35,811 bases of DNA from Anaerolineae bacterium (lineage in GTDB: Bacteria > Chloroflexota > Anaerolineae > Aggregatilineales > J027). The DNA is taken from assembly GCA_021463865.1 (NCBI GenBank), contig JAJTXY010000039.1, positions 1 through 35,811 of the forward strand, in the 5' to 3' direction. The notes beneath the pieces are model-generated. The model was not told the DNA's origin. It did not search any database and worked only from the letters and a program-made list of their open reading frames with translations. Positions 17,279-27,500 of this stretch are shown here, in pieces; position 1 is the stretch's first letter; the number at the start of each line of letters is the position of its first letter. A program made the position numbers and the translations under genes.

Positions 17279-18830
17279 TTTCTGTTCCTTCAGTTCCTTC
17301 TACAGGTGTGGTCGGCTCAGTTGGCACGCTTGACTGCACAGGGGCAGGTGACGTGGAGGCGGTTAACTCTTTGGCAGAAATATTGTCCAACGGGTTAATG
17401 GGTGGTGCCTCTGGCCCGACATGTTTGCGCTGTTCGAGGCGTTCACGTACTTTGTCAATTTCTTCTTGGCGCATCTTCTGGCGGGCTTTGCGTGCGTCTC
17501 GCACCAACTTTTCTTCGGCTTTTTTCTGTTTCAATTCACGTTTGAGTTCGGCTTTATTTGGTTGGGCGGCTTCTTCGGGAGCACCTTTGTCCAAAACCTC
17601 GCGCACTTGGCGACGTTCAGGCGCTTGTGGTTGGGCCGAGACCCGCGAGACCGATAACATCAAGCCTACACTTGCCATCGCCGCCACCAAACTTGATCCC
17701 CCAAAGCTAATAAACGGCAGTGGTACACCCGTTGGCGGCGCAAGAGCCGTCATGACCGAGATATTCAACAGGGCATCATAGACCAACCAGCAGGTAATTC
17801 CCGCCGCCAGCAGTGCTCCAAAGCTATCACGGGCGTTGCGGGCCACGTTAAAGCCGCGATAGACCAAAATGACGTATAGCGCGATCACTACGGCACAGCC
17901 AACCAGACCCAATTCCTCGCCAATAACCGCAAATACGCTGTCGGTGTGTGGGAATGGCAGTGCTCCGAATTTTTGACGCCCTTGCCCCAACCCGACCCCG
18001 AATAAGCCGCCGTTCAAAAAGGCAGCGATGGCGGCCTGCACATGGTCATTGGCTTGCGTGAGGTCGTTGATGGCGTTCAAATGGGCTTCAATACGTTGAT
18101 TGGCGTAAGGCAGTTTAAGCGCGATGGTAACACCGAGGGCGGTGGCACTTCCCATCACAATAGTAATCTGCGGCCAACTGGCACCGGCGAGAAAAAACAT
18201 CGTCATCGCCGTAGCGAGAATACTGGCCGCAGTGGATAGGTCGGGTTGCAAAACGACCAAAAATGCCACCACCCCGACCATAATGCTAAATGGAATAATG
18301 CCATAGGTGACTTGGCGAATTTTATGTCGTTTGGAGGCCAGCCATGCCGCCATGTAAATCACGACAATCAACTTGGCAGCTTCACCGGGTTGGAACGACC
18401 CTTGAAACAGAGCGCGTTGTGCCTCCAGACGCCGATCTCCATATTCCAACACAAACACCAGCATCATGATGGTGCCGAGCATCATCCAGATACTTAGTCG
18501 CCGCCAAATACGATAATCCAACCGCATCAGCACATACATGATAACCAAGCCGATAAAGAAATTACGCAGTTGGCGCTGGAAAAAATAGGTAGTGCTGGCA
18601 TCTTCGGTTGCCAAAAATGAGGCGTCAATACTGGCGGAATAGACCATCAGCAGGCCGATGGCACAGAGCACACCGACCACCGATAACAAATAGAGGTCAA
18701 AATTGGGGGCGAACAGCCGCCGCCGTTGTTCGGCTCGTGTTTTATCAAGCTTAGGGAGAGGTGGCGCAGCCGGGGCGATGACCCCGTAACCTTCCTCATC
18801 CACAAAAGTTGGAACTGCTTGTTCTGCCAT
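17211..18830 (-). CDS. ftsW: SEDS glycosyltransferase FtsW with charged C-terminal tail
   Basis: Septal peptidoglycan polymerase of the SEDS family. Residues about 45-400 form the ten-helix membrane fold with GSFQPGEAAKL, GLGQGRQKFGALPFPHTDSVF and LPFISFGGSSLVAAMASVG. The HTD segment and PFISFGGSS are hallmarks; FtsW rather than RodA is chosen from the dcw context. At 539 aa it is well over usual length: about 40 extra N-terminal residues and a 140-residue tail containing a Lys/Glu/Arg-rich helix (about 425-470, likely coiled coil) and a Ser/Thr/Pro/Glu-rich end. The ATG at 18830 has AAGGA 9 bases upstream. It is the first gene of the cluster, behind an extended -10 promoter. Confidence 0.95.
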   Translation of the reverse strand: MAEQAVPTFVDEEGYGVIAPAAPPLPKLDKTRAEQRRRLFAPNFDLYLLSVVGVLCAIGLLMVYSASIDASFLATEDASTTYFFQRQLRNFFIGLVIMYVLMRLDYRIWRRLSIWMMLGTIMMLVFVLEYGDRRLEAQRALFQGSFQPGEAAKLIVVIYMAAWLASKRHKIRQVTYGIIPFSIMVGVVAFLVVLQPDLSTAASILATAMTMFFLAGASWPQITIVMGSATALGVTIALKLPYANQRIEAHLNAINDLTQANDHVQAAIAAFLNGGLFGVGLGQGRQKFGALPFPHTDSVFAVIGEELGLVGCAVVIALYVILVYRGFNVARNARDSFGALLAAGITCWLVYDALLNISVMTALAPPTGVPLPFISFGGSSLVAAMASVGLMLSVSRVSAQPQAPERRQVREVLDKGAPEEAAQPNKAELKRELKQKKAEEKLVRDARKARQKMRQEEIDKVRERLEQRKHVGPEAPPINPLDNISAKELTASTSPAPVQSSVPTEPTTPVEGTEGTESDPNSNLGGGNRRGRVSRISCR

Positions 18831-18897
18831 GCACCCAATTCCTTACTGACTACCATTGCATCCATTATGCTGAATTTGTGCCTGATATGCCAATCCC

Positions 18898-18906
18898 ATT
18901 ATAACA
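18898..18906 (-). promoter_or_regulatory. Extended -10 promoter for the ftsW-ftsZ cluster
   Basis: On the minus strand TGT-TATAAT (18906 down to 18898) is a perfect -10 with the TGn extension; no clear -35 is seen, as is common for extended -10 promoters. It lies about 68 bases before the ftsW ATG. Confidence 0.6.
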
Positions 18907-18972
18907 AAACGGCAACTTTGCGATTAGAGGCAATGTATAGTCTGACCTATGCTAAATACCCCACAAAGCCAG

Positions 18973-18978
18973 TATAAT
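18973..18978 (+). promoter_or_regulatory. Candidate -10 box for the glycosyltransferase gene
   Basis: A perfect TATAAT lies 50 bases before the ATG at 19029. No convincing -35 hexamer is found 16-18 bases upstream. It is back to back with the ftsW promoter in the same short region. Confidence 0.45.
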
Positions 18979-19028
18979 CCTCGGCTTGATAATTCTTGGC
19001 TTGCTATCCCATCAAGGAATTTTAATTC

Positions 19029-20564
19029 ATGCGTCGTTTGTTGCCTGTAATTATGCTCCTCTTGCTGCATTTTTTTATCCGTTCTCATCATATTTTGAGT
19101 ATTGAAGCCTATCTTGATGAGGGATTTCATATCTCACGCGGCGCATTCATTTGGGATTTTAGCGTCAATCCGGGACGCATCTCCGAAGGTAAATTGCTGC
19201 TCTATTATTGGCTGGGCCTTTTTGAAGCACCCTCCACCCAAGCCTTAGCTCCGGCCCGTCTTTCAATGGCCCTTTTCTCACTGTTAACCGGGTCGGTCAT
19301 TTTTTTGTTGGGTCGTTGGCTGGTAAATTATAGGACAGGTCTTGTAGCGTTGGGTTTTTATGCCATTTTCCCATTTGCCTATTTCTTAGAACGGATGGCA
19401 ATGTCTGACCCTTTTGCCGCCACAGTCGCTACTCTGGTGGTCTGGCGCGGGTTGGTTTTTGCAAAACACCCTACTTGGAAACAGGCCGTCATCGTCGGGA
19501 CTTTGATGGCCGCTGTAACGATGGCAAAATTAACGATGGGACTTGTTCCGGGGATGCCAATTGCGGCCTCAATACTGTATTGGCAGTGGGGCAAAGGTAA
19601 TTTCTTCCGACAGTGGATCGCTTGGCTAAAGACGTATACACTGCCGCTAGCTCTAGCGGGTGGGATCGCCTTTGCCTTGTGGTCACCGATTCTCATTCCG
19701 GCTTACCTCCAGCGGGATGAGGACCCGCCTTTTCAAATTGTGGATACACATAACGTCAAAACCACTAATGCCGATGAGCATACTATCGCCGAATATTTCT
19801 GGACGGTATTGCCGATTGTGAGTGAATTTGTAACCCGTGAAATGATGCTCATCGGATTATTGGCAGCCGGTTATTGGTTGGGTGTGGGGCGGGGGAATGC
19901 ACAGCAAATGCGGCATGGTCTCTATCTCATCGGGTGGCTGTTGGCGATGTCCCTGCCAACCTTACACGCAGCGACGATCATCACTTCCCGCTATTTTATG
20001 CCTCTATCCGCCCCGTTCGTTTTGATTGTTGCCCATATGCTGGTTGGTTTGTGGGAGGGCCGATTGCTGACCCCCATCACGCGAACAGCAGTGGCTGGGG
20101 TTTCGGTATTTTGGATTGTCAGCTTTGCCTATCCTTTTACCCGCGATACGACCAACGACCCACTAGCTTTACCGTTGACTAAAACCAGTTGGATTGAGTA
20201 TTTAAGCGGCTATATTTCGGCGGATAATGCGATTCATCAGGCCGGTGCTGCGCTTGATGAAATGTCGCCTAAGCCAGAGCGCATTTATGTGAGTTGGTCG
20301 CTCTGCCCGATGTTATATCTGTATACGCACCAAGAGTTGACATGTCTTGACCGTAATTTGATTATGAGTGATTTGACGAAGCACCTCAATGCCGAAATAC
20401 CAGATTGTGGGGATGCTATCTTTGCATATAGTGGTTATCCCGATTCCGTGTTGAATATCTATGGGGTGCAATGGGAATTCATCACCAGCTATCAACGCGA
20501 GCGGGTTGACCGTCCGGTGAAGATTTATCGAGGCACATGGCAAAATAAATGTGAATCTCAGTAG
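19029..20564 (+). CDS. GT-C type membrane glycosyltransferase (ArnT/PMT-like)
   Basis: A 511-aa polytopic protein with about ten or more membrane segments. Residues 28-34 YLDEGFH hold the acidic Asp30-Glu31 pair expected in the first extracytoplasmic loop of GT-C enzymes. The region around LERMAMSDPFAATVATLVVW resembles the dolichyl- or polyprenyl-phosphate-mannose dependent families (GT39/GT83, ArnT). It is expected to move a sugar from a polyprenyl carrier onto an extracytoplasmic acceptor; donor and acceptor are unknown. The C-terminal 110 residues form a soluble domain. The ATG has AAGGA about 11 bases upstream. The stop overlaps the convergent next gene by 7 bp. Confidence 0.8.
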   Translation: MRRLLPVIMLLLLHFFIRSHHILSIEAYLDEGFHISRGAFIWDFSVNPGRISEGKLLLYYWLGLFEAPSTQALAPARLSMALFSLLTGSVIFLLGRWLVNYRTGLVALGFYAIFPFAYFLERMAMSDPFAATVATLVVWRGLVFAKHPTWKQAVIVGTLMAAVTMAKLTMGLVPGMPIAASILYWQWGKGNFFRQWIAWLKTYTLPLALAGGIAFALWSPILIPAYLQRDEDPPFQIVDTHNVKTTNADEHTIAEYFWTVLPIVSEFVTREMMLIGLLAAGYWLGVGRGNAQQMRHGLYLIGWLLAMSLPTLHAATIITSRYFMPLSAPFVLIVAHMLVGLWEGRLLTPITRTAVAGVSVFWIVSFAYPFTRDTTNDPLALPLTKTSWIEYLSGYISADNAIHQAGAALDEMSPKPERIYVSWSLCPMLYLYTHQELTCLDRNLIMSDLTKHLNAEIPDCGDAIFAYSGYPDSVLNIYGVQWEFITSYQRERVDRPVKIYRGTWQNKCESQ

Positions 20565-21439
20565 GGAGGACGACGCACATATTTAAGGGTATTCGCCAGC
20601 ATCGGCATCCATAGGCCGTAGATACAGATCAACAGAAAGATGCTCTGGCAGAAGCCGAGCAAGTATGGATTACCGAAAGACAGCAGAACAATCAAGTTAA
20701 AACCGCCTGCCACTACCGCCAAGCTAAAAACCGACCAGCCAATCGCCAATGCACTTGCCAAGATTGCGTTTTTCCAATGCAGGGCTATCACCACACCGAT
20801 CGCTGCCGAGGGCAAACTAAAGCTAAGTGCTACAAAAACGAAGATTATGCTGACGATGGCTAACCATGTGATTTCAAGGGTGGTTGGGGCGATGATTTGT
20901 TCCGGTCTGGGCCGATAAAAACCGCTCATCGCTTCAATCGCTGCTTCATAACGTATTCCCAAATAAACGGTTCCAATGGTGACCATCGGCATGAACCCCA
21001 CTCCAACAGCCATTAGCAAGCGCAGTCGGGTGAGTACCCCCCAAATATACCCAGCAACCAGCGTTTCATCTGAAAGCGAGGTGAGATACAACAGTTGATA
21101 TTGGTCACTATTTAAATCACGTCGGGTCAATAGCGCGGTAATCGGGGCCATCAGCACTGGGCCAGCTAATACAGCACCCCACCCACCGATCAGCAGCCAT
21201 TCCAGATAGGTTTCCGGTACATGCAATAAGGCCCATACACTCACCCCCAGTGTGAGCAGGCCCAGTCCAAAAGCCAGCCAAAAGCTAAGGCGTGTGGAAG
21301 GCCAGTGTGATGGGCGGCTGATACGGCGGGCTATTGGGTTTTGGGTGAATGTCGAAAGGGTATATTTAGCCACGAATCTATTCCGTCTAATAAACAGCAT
21401 GACAAGCGTACCCGCCACGTTGAATTTTCGCACCCTCAA
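20558..21439 (-). CDS. Six-helix membrane protein, possible ABC-2 type permease
   Basis: Hydrophobic 293-aa protein with about six membrane segments after a basic N-terminus (NPIARRISRPSHW). The stretch LTSLSDETLVAGYIWGVLTRLR resembles the cytoplasmic coupling segment seen in some ABC-2 permeases, but no ATPase gene is adjacent, so the assignment is tentative. The TTG at 21439 opens the frame; an ATG 13 codons in (21400) or a GTG further on may be the true start, and no ribosome-binding site decides this. Its stop overlaps the stop of the convergent glycosyltransferase gene. Confidence 0.55.
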   Translation of the reverse strand: MRVRKFNVAGTLVMLFIRRNRFVAKYTLSTFTQNPIARRISRPSHWPSTRLSFWLAFGLGLLTLGVSVWALLHVPETYLEWLLIGGWGAVLAGPVLMAPITALLTRRDLNSDQYQLLYLTSLSDETLVAGYIWGVLTRLRLLMAVGVGFMPMVTIGTVYLGIRYEAAIEAMSGFYRPRPEQIIAPTTLEITWLAIVSIIFVFVALSFSLPSAAIGVVIALHWKNAILASALAIGWSVFSLAVVAGGFNLIVLLSFGNPYLLGFCQSIFLLICIYGLWMPMLANTLKYVRRPPY

Positions 21440-21443
21440 AGTG

Positions 21444-21452
21444 TGCTATAAA
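21444..21452 (+). promoter_or_regulatory. Possible extended -10 promoter for the macroglobulin gene
   Basis: TGC-TATAAA at 21444-21452 matches an extended -10 element about 134 bases before the ATG at 21586. No -35 is evident. The region is AT-rich, so a chance match is possible. Confidence 0.3.
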
Positions 21453-21585
21453 CTAATATAGAGGTCTCATTTAATTCTGTTGCACTCTATTGTGTTCTGT
21501 ATTCACCTGTTTATTATTGACTGCATTGCTACCTGTACTCGTTTTCTACTTTTTCGTTTGCTACTTTCCTGAGGGGAAAAGTTTC

Positions 21586-24500
21586 ATGAAAAAAAGCCGA
21601 TGGTTTTTGATGCTACTCCTAGCGAGCCTGCTCCTCATCGCTGTACCGATTGTGGTGGGGCAGGAAGGCAGCAGCAATATTTCTGCGCCAAAAGTAATAG
21701 ACACCAATCCACTCCCCGGCGAAGAATTATTGCTCGATAGCCCTGTGACCTTCACCTTTGATCGGGTGATGAACACAGAAGCCCCTGAGAATGCGTTTTC
21801 AGTCGAACCTGCCTTAGAGGGTGGGGCATTTACGTGGGATGAAAATGGCCGAATCCTCACCTTTGCTCCCCCTGCCACTGGTTATGCCCGTGACACCGAA
21901 TATACCTTTAGTCTGTTCGCGGTGGGGGCAGACCAGCGGGTCATGGATGAACCCTACGAACTGAAATTGACGACTGTCGGTTATATTGAAATTGCCGATG
22001 TGCTGCCTGCCCCCAATTCCACCGAAATTGAAGTGGACGCTGCCATCACGATTATTTTTAGCCGACCCATTGTGCCGTTGGTTAGCATTGCCGATCAAGC
22101 AAACTTGCCCAGCCCCATTACCCTCGAACCAGCGGCAGAGGGGAAGGGCGAATGGCTCAATACCTCCATTTATATCTTCCGTCCCGATCCACCCTTAAGC
22201 GGTGGCACCACCTATACTGTAACGGTGAATGCGGGCATAGAAGACGTCAATGGCGCGATTCTAAACGAGCCATATATTTGGGATTTCACCACTCAAGTAC
22301 CCGAAGTTCAATCTGTGTCACCGCGCAACTCAACTTCCAGTTACGCCGCGAATCGCAATCAAGATTTGCCCTTGATGCCGCTTGAGCCTGAATATGTGGT
22401 GACGTTTACCCAACCCATGGACCCCGCCACCCAAAATGGGATTCGTATCGAAGGCCCACAGGTTCCCACACTGGACTATGAATGGAGCGAAGATCATCGT
22501 TCTGTCACGGTAACAACCAGCGACGGCCTGCTTCAATTGGATACCCTTTACGACGTGATCGTAGATTCCACGATCATTCGCAGTAAAAGTGGCGCATCCA
22601 TCCCTGAAGATTATCTGGTCAGTTTTATCACCGTGCCTTACCCCTCGATTGTGCGTACCTATCCCGAAGACGGTGCCGAAGGGTCAGACCCCTATGGTGG
22701 GATGCGGATTTATTTCAGCGCCCCAATTGATCAAGACACGCTGGAAGGCAAATTCACCATTGAGCCGGAGCCATGGCGCGAATACGAAACCTACTATTAC
22801 ACCTATGACAACAGCTATGCCCTCTATTTTGATACCGAGCCTAGCACTGACTACACCGTGACGATTGCCCCCGGCATTGCTGATCCCTATGGTAATGTCA
22901 TCAATGAAACCACCATCATTCAATATCGTACCGCCCCCTATTCCCCAGAATTGACGCTGAATACCCCCGGTTTTGTCGGTCTCTATAATGCCTATCTGCC
23001 CCAAACGCGCCTGTTTATCACCCACCGCAACATCGAGCAATTGGAGATGCAGCTTTATGGGATTGATGTGCCCACACTGGCGATGCTCACGGGGCCAAAT
23101 GGATGGGAACGGCGACAAGACTATACGCCTGATCCAACCTACCTGCTGCGCTCATGGCAGTTCCCGGTTGAGTCGCAATTGAACCAGCGGCGTTATGATC
23201 TGGCCCTGCTCTCATTGGAAGGGACAAGTGGCATCGAAAATATCGTTTGTGTGGGCGCTCCCCCCACCCGCCTCAATATTGGTTATCTGGCACGAGTCAG
23301 CGAAGATGACCCCACACCGCTGCGGGTACGCTCCGAACCCAATCTAGGCGGAACGGTTGTAACCGAGTATGCACCGGGAACCGAGGTGGTTATTGAGGGT
23401 GGCCCGATTTGTGCCGATAACTATCTGTGGTGGCAAATTCTAAATCCCGCCGATGGGGTAACAGGCTGGATGGCCGAAGGCAATACCAGCGTCTACTTTA
23501 TCGAACCCGTTACGACCCCTTCCCCGATTCATAACCCTGACGGAACGAATGCCGATCAATTACCCCCCTTACCACCCGGAGTCTATTATTTGCGGGTAGA
23601 GTCGCCGCAGACCCGTGCGTTGGATTACGAGCCTAGCCGACATATTTTGGTGGTTGCTACCGCCAACATCACCATGAAATTCACCCCCAAACAGGCAATG
23701 GCTTGGGTCACAGATATGAGCAGTGGTCAGCCAATTGAGGGCGTCCCTGTCACCTTCTATTATGTTAATCCGGCCACCAATGCCTTTGAAGAAATTGGTA
23801 TGGCAACTTCCAACGCTGATGGGATCGCTCAAATCAACATCCCACGCCTACAAGACCTCTATCAAACGATCTACTCGGTGATTGATACACCGGAGCATTT
23901 TGGTTATGTCATCAGTGATTTTTCGAGCGGGGTGGAACCATGGTCGTTTGGCTTAAATGGCAATTACCAACCCAGCCAGATGAGTATCTATCTGAACACA
24001 GATCGTCCACTTTACCGCCCCGGTCAGCCTGTCTATTTCCGGGGAATTATCCGTGACCGCGACGATGTAACCTACACCCTACCAGATGGTATTGGCAGTG
24101 TGCCCATCAAAGTCTACGACAATCAATCGCAGATTATCTATGAGACCGAAGCCCGCCTCACTGAATTTGGTACATTTTCCGGTCAATTCGATTTGGATGA
24201 GGGCGCTGGCCTCGGTTACTATCGCATTGCTGTCGAGTTTGACCCCGAAGACCCTCGCTTTAGTTATAACAGCAATTTCAGCATCGGCTTTAGTGTGGCG
24301 GAATATCGTGCCCCTGAATTCCAAACACTTGTGACGCCTGCCGCCAGCGAAGTGGCACAGGGCGAGACGATTCGGGTCGAGGTCGAAGGCCGCTATTTCT
24401 TCGGTGCGCCTGTCTCTAATGCGAAAATCACATGGGCTGTCGTGGGTGAAAATTACTATTTCCCCTATGACGGGCCGGGTCGCTGGCAGTTTATTGACTA

Positions 24501-27500
24501 CAGCTTCGATGAGGGCGCACGCGAGTATTACAGTCAAGAGAAAGAGCGAATTGCCAACGGTGAAGGCACAACCGACGATCAAGGCCGTTTTATGATCGAA
24601 CTGCCTGCCGATTTGGGCGAAAAGACCCAGAGCCAAGCCTATACCCTAGAGGCAGTCATCACCGATGAAAGTGACCAAGCCGTCGCGGGGCGCACCCAGA
24701 TTATTGTTCATCAGGGGCGGGTCTATGTCGGCCTGTCACCGGATGAATATGTCGCCACTGCGGGGGACGAAACGGGCTTCCAAGTCCTGACTGTTGATTG
24801 GGACAGCGAACCCGTTGCCGGACAGGTGGTGGATTACAAGGTTGTCGAGCGTCACTGGTCGAGTGTGCAAGAAAAAGATTCACGCGGGCAAACCGTGTGG
24901 ACATATGAAGTTGAAGAAATCGAGGCCGATAGCGGCAGCGTTACTACCGATGCCGATGGTCTGGCCCATATCACCTTTGTTCCTCCGAACGGCGGTGTGT
25001 TTAAGATTTACGCTGTGACAAATGATGCCGATGGCAATCGGGTCAATAGCAGCGCCTATATGTGGGTAGCGGGGTCGGATTATGTGCCATGGCGCCAGCA
25101 GAACAGCAACCGCATTGATCTGATTTCCGACAAAGACAATTACGAGGTGGATGAAGTTGCCGAAATTCTCATTGCCAGCCCCTTCCAAGGTGAATCTGTC
25201 GCCCTTGTGACCGTTGAGCGCGGGGATATTTTGCAGACCGAAGTCATCCACATGGACACCAATTCCTATGTCTACCGCCTGCCCATCACTGAAAATTTTG
25301 CGCCGAATATTTATGTCTCGGTGATTGTCGTCAAGGGTCTTGATGAAAATACGCCCTATACTCAATTCCGCGCCGGATTAATTCAACTGGGTGTCGAAAC
25401 CGAACGCCTAGCCATGAATGTCCAAGTCACGCCCGACCTACCCGAAGGCGCAACCGCTGGGCCGGGGGACACCGTGATGTTGAATGTCAAAACCACCGAT
25501 TGGCAGGGCAACCCCGTCAGCGCGGAAGTTGGGGTCGGTGTGACCGATTTGGCCGTGTTGAGTATCGCCTCTCCCAATTCCGGGCCACTGATGCAGTATT
25601 TCTATGGTGAGCAGGGTCTCAGCACCCGCACCTCGACTTCGCTGACTGTCTCGGTAGATCAATTAACCCAAGAAATCATTGATACCATCAAAGGCGGTGG
25701 TGGCGGTGGCGACGAAGCTGGGATTTTTGAAGTCCGCCAAGAATTTGTAGACACCCCCCTCTGGAATCCCACCGTCGTGACGGATGCCAATGGCGAGGCT
25801 CAAATCGAAGTAACCCTGCCCGATAATCTGACCACATGGCGCATTGATGCACGCGGGGTCACGTCTGGCGAAAATGGCCCGATGCTGGTGGGACAGGTCT
25901 TGGAAGATTTTATCAGCACCAAACCGCTACTCGTCCGACCCATCACACCACGTTTCATGGTCGTGGGTGATAAATTGACCCTCGGTGTGATTGTCAACAA
26001 CAACACCCAGCAAGATCAAGAAGTCGAAGTCTTGATGCAGGGGACAGGATTCAACGTTTTGGAAGATACGCCCCTTTCCAGCACGGTCACGATTCCGGCG
26101 GGTGGACGGGTACGTGTGGATTGGCCCGTGCAGGCCTTAGATGTCAGCAACGTAGATGTGACCTTTGCCGCCCGCACGACTGATGGCAGCCTGAGCGACG
26201 CCAGTAAACCACCCGTCGGTCAGGGGGATGATCGTCTGCTGCCCGTCTACAAATATGTCGTGCCGGAAAATGTGGGCACAGCAGGTACACTCGAAGGCCC
26301 GGAGGCCCTCAGTTTTACCGAAGTGATTGCCCTGCCGGATCGTATTGATACCGAGCAAGGTCAACTCGACATCCGCCTAGACCGTTCTTTGGCCGGCCCA
26401 ATGCTCGACGGCTTGGATTTCCTGCGCAACTATCCCTATCAATGTATTGAGCAGACTGTCAGCAAATTCCTGCCTAACGTTATGACCATGCGGGCATTGG
26501 TATCGCTTAACCAATCCAATCCGGAATTGGAAGCGAACCTGCAAACACAGGTCAACTATGGCCTACAGCGCCTCTATGCCGAGCAAAAATACGATGGGGG
26601 ATGGGGTTGGTTCCCGCGTGATGATTCCAATCCGCTGACAACGGCCTATGCCTTGATCGCATTGGTTGAAGCCCAAAACAGCGGTTTCACGGTGGATGAG
26701 ACGGTCATCAATCGTGCCAAGAATTTCCTGCGCGATTATCTGCTACTGACCGATCAAGATGTGATGGCCCAAAGCGCCCCAAATTGGCAGTTGAATCGCC
26801 GTGCCTTCATCCTCTATGCCTTTACACGAGCGGGCGAAGCCAATGCCTCACGTATCTCCCGCGTCTATGATTTGCGCGAACGACTGAATCTGGATGCGAA
26901 AGCCTTCCTCGCCATGTCCATGATGACGCTTGACCCCACCGACCCACGCATCGAAACCTTGATGAGTAACTTTGCCAATGCCGCTACCCTCAGCGCGACG
27001 GGTACACATTGGGAAGACCGCCCCGATTATTACAACTGGACAACCCATACCCGCACGACTGCCCTCATTTTGATGGCGATGGTCATGCACGACCCCTCCA
27101 ACGATTTGCTGCCGGGGGCGGTGCGCTGGATTATGGTCGCGCGTAAAGCCGATGCGTGGGAAACCACCCAAGAAACCGCGTGGGCCGTCATGTCCTTGAC
27201 CAATTGGATGGTGACGACGGGTGAACTTAACCCCGATTACACTTTCAATGTTCGGCTGAATGATGGCTTACTCGAAATTCCTGATAATGTGGCCTCCCCC
27301 GAAAACGCCAAAGAACATGAGGTGCTGTCGGTAGCCGTCGCGGAATTGCTCACCGATGAAGCCAACCGCCTAACGCTCATCAAAGATGAAGGGCCGGGCA
27401 ATCTCTATTACACTGCTCAACTTCGCACATTTTTGGATGTGCCGTCGGTTGAACCTGCCTCACGCGGGATCATCATCGAACGCCGCTACTATCGCGCCAA

